A stretch of 64,000 nucleotides of DNA from Bacillota bacterium (GCA_023426125.1 JAFABI010000051.1:1-64000), one strand, 5' to 3'; shown: positions 1-9,482, counted from the first letter of the stretch. Notes: generated by a model not told the origin, from the letters alone. A program made the numbers and translations.

Positions 1-303
1 TAATCTGTAGTCATGTCCGCCCATGACCCTAACTCAAAAAGAAAAAAAATTGCACAGCAATCTTTTCACCTTTTATCCAAAGCATGGCTAACTAATTTCC
101 ATTATTTTGCTTCATGATTTTGCCCTGCTATTGCCTTCAATTGAGTTTTTTTATACCAATGACAAAGAAAGTTTTGTATTCCGAATTGAAGTTTGCGGCA
201 TATTTCCGGAAAAAAGCAAATAATCCGGCCGCAAACGTGCTGCCCGGAAGTCGGAAAAGTTCATCAAACCTTATAGTACTCCACGCGTACCGTTATATTC
301 CTT
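1..303. other. Intergenic region with no recognised gene
   Basis: This AT-rich stretch lies downstream of the minus-strand GGDEF/HD-GYP gene. The only open frames are short, lack a convincing ribosome binding site and have no recognisable domain. I see no clear terminator hairpin, tRNA or repeat in it. A neighbouring gene may lie just left of the window. Confidence 0.5.
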
Positions 304-2838
304 TTATTCCTTATGGAATATGCTTTCAATAAAAATCCGCACGATTTGAGGATCAAACTGGGTACCCGCATGTCTTCCGATCTCCTCGATGGCGGCTTCC
401 CTTGTCATGGCCTTCCTGTATACCCTGTCCTCCGTCATGGCGTCATAGGTATCCGCAACGGCAAGGATCCTGGAAAGCAGCGGGATGCTTTCTGTTTTCA
501 GCCCCCTGGGATATCCCCTCCCATCCCAGCGCTCGTGGTGGGATAGGATGTATTCCGCAATGGATTCCAGCTCAGGGGAGGACATAATGATCTTATATCC
601 GATTTCCGGATGCTTTTTCATGATAACCAATTCATCATCGCTCAGTTTTCCCGGTTTATTCAGTATCCGGTCATCAATCCCGACTTTTCCGATATCGTGC
701 AGCATGGCGAAAAGCTCCAGTTCATCCATGTTCTTTTGCGACAGGTTCAATTTCCGGCCCATCATTTTGGAGAGCTCGGCCAGCCGCGCCGCATGTTCTT
801 GTGTTTCCTGGCTTCTTGCATACATGGTGGCCATGATGGATGAAAGGATGGTGTTATGATAGCTGTCGGATTCCAGGAGCTTGTGCTTGTACATCAATTC
901 CTCCGCTTCCTTGCTTGCCGCCTGAATGCTTTCATCTCCGGTTTTCTTTATCCCATACCCGGTGGACAGGTTTATGCACGGGGACCGGTCTGCCGCCAAA
1001 AGATTGTATTGCTCAAATGCGTTTTTTATCCTTCGAAGTATTTCATAACCCTCATCATAATCGGTATACGGCAGGAGAATACTGAATTCATCCCCTCCCG
1101 TTCTGGCCAGTATATCGTCTTCACGGCAGCAGCCCTGAAGGATTTTTGCAGCTTCGGTAATCATCCGGTCTCCCTCGGCATGCCCGAAGGCGTCGTTAAT
1201 CAGGCGCACACCATTGATATCTCCGACGATAACGGACAGCGGAAGCCAGTCCTCGTTGTCCATCCGGCTTTTTGCCTCTTCAAAATACCTGCGGTTATAG
1301 AGACCCGTCATAAAATCGTGATCGTCCATGTATTTAAGCTGGAAAAGCCACTGCTTTGACTCGGTGATGTCAATAACAATACCCTCCAGAGCCTCAACGC
1401 TGCCGTTTTCATTATAAATACCCTGTCCTGTCTCCAGCACCCATTTGCGTTTGCCGGATGCGGTTATGATCTCATATTCATACCTGAACTGTTCTTTTAG
1501 ATTAATGGCCCTCTCCCATTCATCCCACACAATCTTACTGTATTCCGGGGTAATCAGTTGATTATAGGATAGATCCCTGTTATTGACAAGGCTCTCCGGC
1601 TTGTATCCTGTCAACGCAAAACAGCCGCCGGACAAAAACTGCATTGTCCATTCCCTGTCATAATAGCACCGGTAAGCCATTCCAAGAAGATTATCCAGTA
1701 GAACCGCCTTGCTTCTTTCGCTGTCATATAAGACCTTTTCCATCTTTTTACGGCTGCTGATGTCTTCTATAAGGCACAAATGGTTATAGCCCGCAGCGCT
1801 GTTGAATTGCAAAGGCGCGATAATCATATGGATCCAGACCTCGGAGCCATCCGGCTTGATATACCGCTTTTCCATGTCATATCCGCCAATTTCGCCGGAT
1901 TTGAATTTTTCGAAATTTTCCAGATCCTGAGGCAGGTCATCGGCATGGGTTATATCCTGCCAACTGATCCTTGCCAATTCCTCCTTTGTCCAGCCGGTTA
2001 TTTTTTCAAACATCGGGTTCACCCCGGGCTTGTTATCCTGTCTTGAGATAATATACCGGTCGTTATGCCCGATGGCTATCCCTATCGGTGCTTGATGGAA
2101 TATGGCCCGGAACAGTATCTCACTTTCCTGTAGCTTTTTGCTCAGCCCCAGAATTTTTTCCTTCTCATCACGCAGAATCTTGTTCTGGGCAAAAGTAGCA
2201 TAAAGAGCTATAAATACCATAGTCGGGCAAAAAGCAACAATCCCGGCCTGGCTTGACTGTCTTACGGCGCGCTCGTTCCAGAAGCCGGCGGGATAGTCTA
2301 CTCCGAAAGCAGCTATAGTCTCACCCGTTTCCATGTCTTTCATCGGAACCAGCACACTGATCCACGTACCCCAGCGATCGGAATACGGACTGGATCGTAA
2401 AGCCTGTCCATTTTCAAAAGGGAGAAAGATTTCTTCATTTGCTTCCCGGTATTCCTGCCCCGGCGGAGCGTAGCCTTCGGAACCCGCCGGCTCGGAGTTC
2501 GCCAAAAAATAGATTTTTCCATTTCTGCAAAGATAAATATAGGCAAAACGTATCTGGCTTTTCTGATTTACCAGATTCATCAAACTGTTTTTAATTTCCT
2601 TGTATTCAATGCGGTCAAGATCGCTTGCATCCGCGGCAAGCTTGCGTATCAAAAACTTCGAAAAACCTGCTTCCGCCGTTAATGCCAGCTGCTTTGCTTC
2701 ATCTTCAGTTATTCTCATGCTTGCCTTCCATGTGTTGGCAATATAAGCAATGCCGGCGAGAAAAAAAACCATAAGCAATACTATGAACAATGGGCTGATT
2801 ATTCTTTTTGTTTCTCTACTGCTCTTTAGCCGTCTCAT
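304..2838 (-). CDS. Membrane sensor with PAS-PAS-GGDEF-HD-GYP domains (cyclic-di-GMP turnover)
   Basis: The protein (844 aa) probably makes and/or degrades the second messenger cyclic-di-GMP at the membrane. Order of parts: a transmembrane segment at about residues 13-36, an extracytoplasmic sensor region to about 190, a second membrane segment near 195-217, two PAS domains (about 235-370 and 375-495), a GGDEF domain with an intact TGGDEF signature, and a C-terminal HD-GYP phosphodiesterase domain with HDIGK, HPEIGY and HHERWDGRGYP motifs. Both catalytic signatures are intact, so the protein may be bifunctional, or one domain may only regulate the other. The ATG at 2838 follows a GAAGGGA-like site. 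It is divergent from the DUF1540 gene. A PilZ protein at 14216-14827 is a possible cyclic-di-GMP receptor in the same window. The family call is firm; the ligand sensed is unknown. Confidence 0.93.
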   Translation of the reverse strand: MRRLKSSRETKRIISPLFIVLLMVFFLAGIAYIANTWKASMRITEDEAKQLALTAEAGFSKFLIRKLAADASDLDRIEYKEIKNSLMNLVNQKSQIRFAYIYLCRNGKIYFLANSEPAGSEGYAPPGQEYREANEEIFLPFENGQALRSSPYSDRWGTWISVLVPMKDMETGETIAAFGVDYPAGFWNERAVRQSSQAGIVAFCPTMVFIALYATFAQNKILRDEKEKILGLSKKLQESEILFRAIFHQAPIGIAIGHNDRYIISRQDNKPGVNPMFEKITGWTKEELARISWQDITHADDLPQDLENFEKFKSGEIGGYDMEKRYIKPDGSEVWIHMIIAPLQFNSAAGYNHLCLIEDISSRKKMEKVLYDSERSKAVLLDNLLGMAYRCYYDREWTMQFLSGGCFALTGYKPESLVNNRDLSYNQLITPEYSKIVWDEWERAINLKEQFRYEYEIITASGKRKWVLETGQGIYNENGSVEALEGIVIDITESKQWLFQLKYMDDHDFMTGLYNRRYFEEAKSRMDNEDWLPLSVIVGDINGVRLINDAFGHAEGDRMITEAAKILQGCCREDDILARTGGDEFSILLPYTDYDEGYEILRRIKNAFEQYNLLAADRSPCINLSTGYGIKKTGDESIQAASKEAEELMYKHKLLESDSYHNTILSSIMATMYARSQETQEHAARLAELSKMMGRKLNLSQKNMDELELFAMLHDIGKVGIDDRILNKPGKLSDDELVIMKKHPEIGYKIIMSSPELESIAEYILSHHERWDGRGYPRGLKTESIPLLSRILAVADTYDAMTEDRVYRKAMTREAAIEEIGRHAGTQFDPQIVRIFIESIFHKE

Positions 2839-2991
2839 TCATAGTATCCCTTCCGCTGAAATGGGAATTTTGCAGCTATTTAAATACCATTATATTGTAG
2901 ATTTATACACGATACAAGGTTTTCCGCTATTTATTACAAGGCAAATTTCTATCGGCAGCTGAATGAATAACTGCAAATTGCAGATACTAAA

Positions 2992-3030
2992 CACTGATGA
3001 AACTATAGCGGAAGCTATATTTCATCAGTG
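2992..3030. repeat. Perfect-stem palindrome in the DUF1540 leader
   Basis: An inverted repeat with arms CACTGATGAAA and TTTCATCAGTG encloses a second stem (TATAGC/GCTATA) around a GGAA loop. It sits 24 bases upstream of the AGGAGG site of the DUF1540 gene. The right arm and flank (3025-3038), read on the minus strand, give TTTAGGAGCACTGA, a 14-mer also present in the serine dehydratase leader at 25209-25222. This suggests a dispersed palindromic element rather than a gene-specific regulator. Confidence 0.7.
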
Positions 3031-3068
3031 CTCCTAAATTACAAAAAATTTTTCAGGAGGATTTTTTT

Positions 3069-3239
3069 ATGAAGGCAAATAAGATGAACCACCCCAACGA
3101 AGGCATCAAATGTGTCGTAGACACCTGCTATTACTACCAAAATGGTGATTACTGCACAGCCAGCAAGATCGAAGTGGCGCCAAGGAATGCATCGTCTTCC
3201 AACGAAACGGATTGCGAAACCTTCACACGTCAGGGCTAA
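3069..3239 (+). CDS. DUF1540 small cysteine-containing protein
   Basis: A 56-residue ORF preceded by AGGAGG at 3054-3060, 8 bases before the ATG. Its pattern CVVDTCYYYQNGDYCTA, then KIEV, then TDCETF matches the DUF1540 domain (C-x4-C-x8-C-x-A, then a late D-C-x-T-F). The four cysteines and acidic residues suggest a small metal-binding or disulfide-stabilised protein; the biochemical role of the family is not known to me. Such proteins are common in spore-forming Clostridia. It appears to be monocistronic, with a hairpin in its leader (2992-3030) and a terminator at 3281-3324. Confidence 0.88.
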   Translation: MKANKMNHPNEGIKCVVDTCYYYQNGDYCTASKIEVAPRNASSSNETDCETFTRQG

Positions 3240-3280
3240 GGATCCGAATGGGAAAGCGTTTCCAGTCCCATGCAAAAAAA

Positions 3281-3324
3281 GGGAGGTTCTGCCCGAAATG
3301 GGCGGAATCTCCTCCTTGCTTTTT
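3281..3324 (+). terminator. Rho-independent terminator of the DUF1540 gene (probably bidirectional)
   Basis: GGGAGGTTCTGCCC (3281-3294) pairs with GGGCGGAATCTCC (3300-3312), and TTGCTTTTT follows. On the opposite strand the A-run at 3273-3280 becomes a T-run, so the same hairpin could also end transcription of the convergent nucleoside kinase gene. Confidence 0.75.
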
Positions 3325-3396
3325 AGAAGAAACTTTTTGGGATCTCCGCTTTCTCCCGGGAATGAAGCCGCCATATAGTAAGCCGGATTGTCCTGC

Positions 3397-5067
3397 CTAA
3401 TAAAAGCAGCTGCCGCCGATGAACTCCCGGATGATTGAGTTGAATGGGATTTCCCTGCTTTCAATGGGCAGAAAATAGCTGAGGAAGCCCAATAGTCTCT
3501 TTGCCTCCGAATATTCGGGAGTCTCGGCGCCGATTTCCGAAAGCAGAGGCTCGGCAAAGCATTTCAATACTCCCAGTTCCACAATCAGTGACGAATTGAA
3601 CATGATATCGGCACTTTCCTGGAAAGGGAAAACATTCCTCTCTTCTCCCCGACGGACCGAAGGCCAGCGCTTTATCGTGCTTGCCGCGTTTGTACCCCTG
3701 AACTGATAATCCCTTACAATCCTCCGGATAATGCGGGTGTCGGTTGTAGGTATACGGTTGTGATCGTCAATGTTCATGGAAGTCAGGGCGCTTACGTATA
3801 TTTTAAATTTGTTCTTCTTGGGAATGTCCCGGGTCAGCTTTTCATTCAAGCCGTGGATCCCCTCAATGACAAGGATGTTGTCATCCTCCAGCGCCATCTT
3901 TTTTCCTACCGGTTCCCGAGCTCCGTTGGGAAAATTAAAGATGGGGATCTCTACCTCCCTTCCCTTGATCAACTGTGCCAGGTGCAGGTTGAAAAGTTTT
4001 ACGTCAATGGCTTCAAGCGCTTCAAAGTCCAGTTCTCCGTTTTCATCCCTGGGCGTGTTGTCCCTGTCCACAAAATAATTGTCAAGGGAAATCGTTACAG
4101 GCTTTAAGCCGTTAACCCTCAGTTGTATGGACAATCTCTCGGCAAAAGTGGTTTTGCCTGAAGAAGACGGTCCGGAGATCAGGACCACCCTCTTGGGATC
4201 TCCGCTGCAGGCAATCATATCGGCAATCTGAGCAATTTTCTTCTCCTGGAGGGCTTCGGATATCCTTATCAGGTCCGATACCTCTCCCGAATCGACACTC
4301 TTGTTCAGAGCCCCTACATTGTCCACACCCAGGATGCGCCCCCATTTTTTGTATTCGCTGAAGATGGTAAAAAGCTTTTTCTGTTCCTTGAATTCAGGAA
4401 GGAAAGCAGGGTTGGACTTCTCGGGATATACCATGATCAGCCCCGGCGGATAGAAGATGAGAGAGAACAGGTTGATATAGCTTGTATCGGGCGCCATGTA
4501 GCCGTAAAAATAATCTTCATAGCCGCCGCATTCGTATATCGTCACATACGGGTTTTCTCTGTATTGTATGGCATAAAACCGGTCCATCCGGTCGTTTTTC
4601 TCAAATATTTTTTTTGCCTCCTCAATCGGAAGCTCTCTTTTTTTAAACGGGATGCCAAGCCTGACAATCTCCTTCATGCGCCGCTCTACGGCGGCAACCT
4701 CATCGCCGTCAAGTTCCCTTCCTTCGATGATTTCACAGTAAAGTCCCTTGCTTATGCTGTGGTTGATTACCACCCTTCTTTCCGGAAAAAGATCGTGAAC
4801 GGCCTTAACCAGTATAAAGTGCAGACTCCTGCGATAAATCCGGCTGCCATCCTCCTCGGTAAGGTCGACAAAGCCGACCCTGCAGTCTTCTTCCAGCTGA
4901 TAGCCCAGTTCCTTTATTGTATTATCGACCCGGGCCGCCATGATCATCGATTTATAAAAGCCTGCATATTCCCTGCTCAATTCCGCCAGGGACGTACCTG
5001 CATCTACGCTTGTCTGAACTCCGAAATCAAAAGAAACCGTTACCTGTTTCCTTGCAGCTGTCTCCAA
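3397..5067 (-). CDS. Uridine kinase-like nucleoside kinase with N-terminal TGS/SAD-type domains
   Basis: A 556-aa protein. The N-terminal ~200 residues resemble the TGS and second additional domains of threonyl-tRNA synthetase (an HFILVKA segment and an NHSISKG segment), followed by a P-loop kinase domain with ISGPSSSGKTTFAERL near residue 295 and a PRDENGE/IEGIHGLN region typical of the uridine kinase/phosphoribulokinase family. It is expected to phosphorylate a nucleoside using NTP in the cytoplasm. This domain architecture is common in Clostridia and Thermotogae. The best start is a TTG at 5067, with a GGGGGTG site 7-8 bases upstream. It is divergent from the BlaI-like regulator. The exact substrate is not predictable from the sequence. 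Confidence 0.9.
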   Translation of the reverse strand: METAARKQVTVSFDFGVQTSVDAGTSLAELSREYAGFYKSMIMAARVDNTIKELGYQLEEDCRVGFVDLTEEDGSRIYRRSLHFILVKAVHDLFPERRVVINHSISKGLYCEIIEGRELDGDEVAAVERRMKEIVRLGIPFKKRELPIEEAKKIFEKNDRMDRFYAIQYRENPYVTIYECGGYEDYFYGYMAPDTSYINLFSLIFYPPGLIMVYPEKSNPAFLPEFKEQKKLFTIFSEYKKWGRILGVDNVGALNKSVDSGEVSDLIRISEALQEKKIAQIADMIACSGDPKRVVLISGPSSSGKTTFAERLSIQLRVNGLKPVTISLDNYFVDRDNTPRDENGELDFEALEAIDVKLFNLHLAQLIKGREVEIPIFNFPNGAREPVGKKMALEDDNILVIEGIHGLNEKLTRDIPKKNKFKIYVSALTSMNIDDHNRIPTTDTRIIRRIVRDYQFRGTNAASTIKRWPSVRRGEERNVFPFQESADIMFNSSLIVELGVLKCFAEPLLSEIGAETPEYSEAKRLLGFLSYFLPIESREIPFNSIIREFIGGSCFY

Positions 5068-5192
5068 TTACAGCACCCCCATGTTGTTTGTTTTGCATCC
5101 CTAAAGCTTAGCTGTAGTTCTAATGCTATTATACTATATTCTTAAAGAAAATGTTTTGTATAATTGTTCCTTTGACATTGTGTAAAAAATTA

Positions 5193-5241
5193 TTGACACA
5201 AACCTAATACAGTTGTATGATATTATCAAATACATTTGTAT
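5193..5241 (+). promoter_or_regulatory. Promoter with two BlaI-type operators for the blaI/blaR1-like operon
   Basis: A near-perfect sigma-A promoter is visible: TTGACA at 5193-5198, 17-bp spacer, TATGAT at 5216-5221. Two inverted repeats of form ATACA-NN-TGTAT lie at 5207-5218 (overlapping the -10) and 5230-5241 (just past the expected start of transcription), with centres 23 bp apart. This is the classic arrangement for a BlaI/MecI dimer repressing its own operon. The operators match the TACA-NN-TGTA core known for that family. Confidence 0.85.
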
Positions 5242-5253
5242 GAGGTTTGTGTG

Positions 5254-5640
5254 ATGGACAAAAAGTTTCAAATCTCCGAAGCGGAGTGGCAGATTATGAA
5301 GGTACTCTGGAAAAGCCCGGGATTATCCGCAGTGCAGGTCTCTGCCGAAGTCAGGAAAGAAAACCCATGGAGCGACGGGACTACCAGGACCTATTTGAGG
5401 CGGCTGATAAGCAAAGGAGTTCTGCGCTATGAGCAGGACAAGACCGACAGCCGTATTTTCTACTATTTCCCTGTGATAGACGAAAAGGACGCCGTGGAGT
5501 CGGAAAGCAAAACTTTTATGAACCGTATCGTGAGCGGCAGGGCCGGAGTAGCTCTGGCTTCGCTTATAAGGAACTCGGAGCTCACGGAAGAAGAAATATC
5601 GGAGCTTGAGACCATACTTAAACAAAGGCGTGGTGAGTAG
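5254..5640 (+). CDS. BlaI/MecI/CopY-family transcriptional repressor
   Basis: A 128-aa winged-helix repressor beginning MDKKFQISEAEWQIMKVLW, the typical N-terminus of the BlaI/MecI family (Penicillinase_R). Binding of a dimer to the two palindromes at 5207-5241 should shut off the operon until the co-encoded M56 peptidase triggers repressor cleavage. An in-frame ATG at 5236 lies inside the second operator and has no ribosome site; the ATG at 5254 follows GAGG and matches the family's usual start, so it was chosen. The stop codon lies one base before the start of the peptidase gene, showing tight co-expression. Confidence 0.92.
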   Translation: MDKKFQISEAEWQIMKVLWKSPGLSAVQVSAEVRKENPWSDGTTRTYLRRLISKGVLRYEQDKTDSRIFYYFPVIDEKDAVESESKTFMNRIVSGRAGVALASLIRNSELTEEEISELETILKQRRGE

Positions 5641-5641
5641 C

Positions 5642-7501
5642 ATGGATACATTGTTTTCAAATATATTGACCGTTAGTATACAGGCTGCCATTGCTGCACT
5701 GATTGTCATTATGGCTAAAAAACTCATTATAGACCGGATAAACCTCCGCATCGGATACCTGCTCTGGATTCTGGTACTCATCCGTTTGCTTTTTCCCATA
5801 TTGCCCTCAAGTCCGGCAAGCATATTCAATATGTCAGGCATGGTAGAAACTATAGGCGCTCAAATCATCCCGGTTGCTGCCTCACCGGTGCCGAACGTAA
5901 TTGGCTCCCCTGGTGATATTGAAACAAATACATCCGCTTCAGTAAACAAACTCGCCGTTTCACCTCCTCAATCCGCCAATACGGCAGAAAATCATTTTCC
6001 TTCCGATTTATTCACAATCCTTGCCTGTGTATGGGCTGCAGGCGCGATTTTAGCGGGAGGCTACCATATTTTTGTTAATGCGGTTTTTGCAGCAAGAATA
6101 CGCAGGCTGGAACCCGTTTCCCTTTCCGGGGAGTTGGTGGAAAAGCTTAAGGCAAAGACCGGGATCAAACGGCCAATACAATTTGTTGAGAGTCCCGATG
6201 TTGCATCGCCGTGTGTCTTCGGCATCGTGCGCTGTAAGATTATTCTGCCTTCAGGGATTGCAGACAGTCTTGACGAAAATTCCCTTTCCCATGTGCTCAT
6301 ACATGAGCTGGCACATATAAAGCACTGGGATTTGCTTTTCATATGGCTGTCTTCACTGCTCTGCTCCCTTCATTGGTTCAATCCCATACTCTGGTATTGT
6401 GCAGCTGTGGTGAAGCGTGACCAGGAGCTTTGTGCAGACGCTTATGTCATGTCTCTTTCCGATGAAAACGGTATTTCGGAGTACGGCAGGACGCTTCTTT
6501 CATTGGCTAAGGACACCGGACGCCGCCGTCCCGCCCTGATCATGGCAGGAATCACGGAAAGCAGGCGCTCACTGAAAACCAGGATAAAAAGCATCGCTTC
6601 ATTTACAAATAAAAAATACCGCATAACGGTACTGGGACTTCTGGCAATTGTGCTGGCAGGTATTTTTCTGTGCACTTCCCGGATGGATTACCCGAAAACC
6701 GTTGAAGAAAAGCAGAAGTTTGATGAAAACATCATGTTCGAGGTGTTTTCGGATGCTACGTTAAAACCTGGAAGCATTCGTTTGAAGATTCATAACAAAA
6801 ACACAACATCCGTACACAGCTGCGAACTGGAGGTATTTTACGGGAATCACGCCAAACCTGAAACCGCTTTTTCTGTGGGAAAGAATTTCAGGATTGGCGC
6901 CGGACAGGTCAAAGATTTCCAGATTGACTACATTGATTTGAAGGAAGCCAATATCGCCTTCAGCTATAACTATGGTTTTTCTCCGGACAGCGGAATGAAC
7001 CGGTCAGGCAACCTTATGGCCTTTGACAGGACTCCGGAGCTGAGAGGCTTTGCAGCCCCCACAGAGGAGGAAATCGCCGATTTCATTAAAACCAAAGGCA
7101 TCGTACCCCTTGCATCCAATAAAATCTATAATCTCTTGTCCATCGTAATGTTTGAAAACGGAGATACCTCGGGCTATTACGAGGTGTATAAAAATACCAG
7201 GTCAGACAAGGTAGAAAGCCGCGCGGTAACGGGCATCGGCGACCACAGCAGCCAACCGCCTGTTACAACAATGGGAGGTACCGCATCGGGGATATATCCG
7301 TTTACCTGCATAAAGATAAACGACCCGGACCTTGTAGCTCTGGGCGCAAAAATGGAGCTTCCGTCGCAATATGGCGTAAATACCATGTATATGTGGGGCG
7401 CCAAGTCCTATGCTGTAGAAACAAGGGGCTATGGTAGCATAAGGAAAATTTTGATCTATGACAGGGATGATAAGCTTCTATACGAAAGCGAGGAATTTTG
7501 A
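5642..7501 (+). CDS. BlaR1/MecR1-like M56 membrane metallopeptidase with an atypical sensor domain
   Basis: A 619-aa integral membrane signal transducer. The N-terminal half has several hydrophobic segments and the M56 zinc-protease signature HELAHIKHWD, with the downstream QELCADAY glutamate; a further membrane segment (VLGLLAIVLAGIFL) lies near residue 345. The external C-terminal ~260 residues do not resemble the penicillin-binding sensor of BlaR1: I see no SxxK/SxN/KTG set. They look like a beta-rich lipoprotein-type domain instead. The protein should sense some envelope signal and inactivate the upstream repressor by proteolysis. Translation starts at the ATG at 5642, directly after the repressor stop codon. 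Family firm, ligand unknown. Confidence 0.88.
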   Translation: MDTLFSNILTVSIQAAIAALIVIMAKKLIIDRINLRIGYLLWILVLIRLLFPILPSSPASIFNMSGMVETIGAQIIPVAASPVPNVIGSPGDIETNTSASVNKLAVSPPQSANTAENHFPSDLFTILACVWAAGAILAGGYHIFVNAVFAARIRRLEPVSLSGELVEKLKAKTGIKRPIQFVESPDVASPCVFGIVRCKIILPSGIADSLDENSLSHVLIHELAHIKHWDLLFIWLSSLLCSLHWFNPILWYCAAVVKRDQELCADAYVMSLSDENGISEYGRTLLSLAKDTGRRRPALIMAGITESRRSLKTRIKSIASFTNKKYRITVLGLLAIVLAGIFLCTSRMDYPKTVEEKQKFDENIMFEVFSDATLKPGSIRLKIHNKNTTSVHSCELEVFYGNHAKPETAFSVGKNFRIGAGQVKDFQIDYIDLKEANIAFSYNYGFSPDSGMNRSGNLMAFDRTPELRGFAAPTEEEIADFIKTKGIVPLASNKIYNLLSIVMFENGDTSGYYEVYKNTRSDKVESRAVTGIGDHSSQPPVTTMGGTASGIYPFTCIKINDPDLVALGAKMELPSQYGVNTMYMWGAKSYAVETRGYGSIRKILIYDRDDKLLYESEEF

Positions 7502-7704
7502 GGGTTTAACCGGGAAGCAGCCGTAGGATATTGCGCTTCCATTGGTACTAACGATTCCTGTGAAATGAACCTTAAAAAAATAAATTCATTTTCCATACCA
7601 ATGCCCATGCCGCAGGACGGCACACCTGAGGGTGAAAAAATGTAGGGGCACAGATGGACGCAGCCGTTTTGCAGAATGCGTGAAACATTATGTCTCCGAT
7701 ATAA

Positions 7705-7732
7705 TTGACAGGACAGGAGTGAATAATATAAT
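7705..7732 (+). promoter_or_regulatory. Predicted promoter of prfC
   Basis: TTGACA at 7705-7710 and TATAAT at 7727-7732 are separated by 16 bp, upstream of the release factor 3 ATG at 7781. The remaining intergenic DNA (7502-7704) contains no gene I can recognise, only a TGTAGGGGC fragment near 7642 that resembles one end of a dispersed repeat seen elsewhere in the window. Confidence 0.7.
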
Positions 7733-7780
7733 ATAGAAGTCGTCTAAAATAAAAAGTAAAACCCAGAGGATTATTACAAA

Positions 7781-9376
7781 ATGCAGGATAAAAAAAACAT
7801 AATAAAAAATGAAGTTGAAAGAAGAAAAACCTTTGCCATCATCTCCCATCCCGACGCCGGGAAAACAACCCTCACCGAGAAACTGCTGCTCTATGGCGGC
7901 GCCATCCGGCTGGCCGGCACGGTAAAGGCCAGGAAAGCCAGTAATTACGCCGTATCCGATTGGATGGAGATCGAAAAGCAGAGGGGTATCTCCGTAACCT
8001 CCAGCGTAATGCAGTTCAATTATGAGAATTATTGTATCAATATATTGGATACGCCGGGCCACCAGGATTTCAGCGAAGACACCTACCGCACGCTGGTAGC
8101 GGCAGACAGCGCAGTGATGCTTATCGACGGTGCCAAGGGCGTGGAAGCCCAGACAATCAAGCTGTTTCACGTCTGTAAAATGCGCGGCATCCCGATATTT
8201 ACCTTTGTCAACAAAATGGACCGCGCCAGCAAGGACCCTTTCGAGCTGATGGAAGAACTGGAAAATGTCCTGGGCATACGTTCCTTTCCAATGAACTGGC
8301 CCATCGGCACAGACGGTGATTTTAAAGGCGTTTACAACAGAAAGCTGGAACAGATAGAGCTTTTTGAGGGCGGGAACCACGGTCAGACAGCGGTCACCTC
8401 CATCAAAGGAAGGGTGGATGACGGCACCTTTGCAGAGCTGTTGGGCGACCATTACCACAAGAAGCTCTGCGATGATATCGAGCTTCTGGATATGGCGGGC
8501 GACGAATTCGACAGGGAAAAGGTGCAAAAGGGTGAGCTCACTCCGTTGTTTTTCGGAAGCGCCATGACCAATTTCGGCGTACAACCGTTCCTTGAAGAAT
8601 TTCTTAATCTGGCTCCCGCTCCCGGCATCCGGATGTCCACCGCCGGTGAAGTCGACCCTGAGGACGTCCGGTTTACAGGCTTTGTTTTTAAAATACAGGC
8701 CAACATGAATCCAACACACAGGGACAGAATAGCCTTCCTGCGCATCTGCTCAGGGCAGTTTGCCCGCGGCATGTCCGTCTATCACATGCAGGCCGGCAAG
8801 GAAATCAAGCTTTCTCAGCCGCAGCAGTTTATGGCCCAGGAACGGGCAATCGTGGAAGAAGCTTTTCCGGGGGACATCATCGGAGTCTTTGACCCGGGTA
8901 TCTTCAAGATCGGCGATACCTTGTGCGAAGGGAATGTCAGGCTTAACTTCGAAGGCATACCCGTCTTCCCTGCCGAGCATTTTGCCAGGGTGGCTCCGGC
9001 CGACTCCATGAAAAGAAAGCAATTTGTCAAAGGCATAAACCAGCTGTCCGAGGAAGGCGCCATTCAAGTGTTCAAGCAAGTGGACATCGGTATGGAGACA
9101 CTGGTCATAGGGGCCGTCGGCGCACTTCAGTTTGAAGTGCTGGAGCACCGGCTCAAACATGAATACGGAGTAGACCTGAGGATCCAGCATTTGCCCTTTA
9201 AGTATGCCAGATGGCTGGAGGAAGGCTCCGGAGACCCCAAGGCCATGAATCTCACCAGCTCGACCATGGTAACCGAGGATAAGGAAGGCCGCATCGTCCT
9301 GCTGTTTGAAAATGATTGGTCCATCCGCTGGGCAGAGGAACGGAACAAAGGCATTTCATTAAGGGATATTGCATAA
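7781..9376 (+). CDS. prfC: Peptide chain release factor 3 (RF3)
   Basis: A 531-aa translational GTPase that recycles RF1/RF2 from the ribosome after termination. The G domain is complete: SHPDAGKTTLTEKLL (P-loop), the RF3-type SDWMEIEKQRGISVTSS switch I region, DTPGHQDFSEDTYRT (G3) and NKMDR (G4). The SDWM...RGISVTSS sequence separates RF3 from EF-G. Length is that of bacterial RF3. The ATG at 7781 is preceded by AGAGG 11 bases upstream. It appears to be transcribed alone from the promoter at 7705-7732. Confidence 0.97.
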   Translation: MQDKKNIIKNEVERRKTFAIISHPDAGKTTLTEKLLLYGGAIRLAGTVKARKASNYAVSDWMEIEKQRGISVTSSVMQFNYENYCINILDTPGHQDFSEDTYRTLVAADSAVMLIDGAKGVEAQTIKLFHVCKMRGIPIFTFVNKMDRASKDPFELMEELENVLGIRSFPMNWPIGTDGDFKGVYNRKLEQIELFEGGNHGQTAVTSIKGRVDDGTFAELLGDHYHKKLCDDIELLDMAGDEFDREKVQKGELTPLFFGSAMTNFGVQPFLEEFLNLAPAPGIRMSTAGEVDPEDVRFTGFVFKIQANMNPTHRDRIAFLRICSGQFARGMSVYHMQAGKEIKLSQPQQFMAQERAIVEEAFPGDIIGVFDPGIFKIGDTLCEGNVRLNFEGIPVFPAEHFARVAPADSMKRKQFVKGINQLSEEGAIQVFKQVDIGMETLVIGAVGALQFEVLEHRLKHEYGVDLRIQHLPFKYARWLEEGSGDPKAMNLTSSTMVTEDKEGRIVLLFENDWSIRWAEERNKGISLRDIA

Positions 9377-9482
9377 ATTACATAAAATCGCATAAAGTTT
9401 TACATAATCTGTTTATTATTACGACATTATCCGATATAATATTCATGAGCAATACAAAAATTTTATGCAGGCAGGTACTTAA

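Noticed and set aside
3039..3557. A 172-codon minus-strand frame opposite the DUF1540 gene
   Set aside because: It overlaps the well-supported DUF1540 gene and its terminator and runs in another frame of the kinase gene, with no ribosome site or domain.
7688..8719. A 343-codon frame antisense to release factor 3
   Set aside because: It is a shadow of the conserved prfC gene; its composition is Phe/His/Val-rich and no domain is recognisable.
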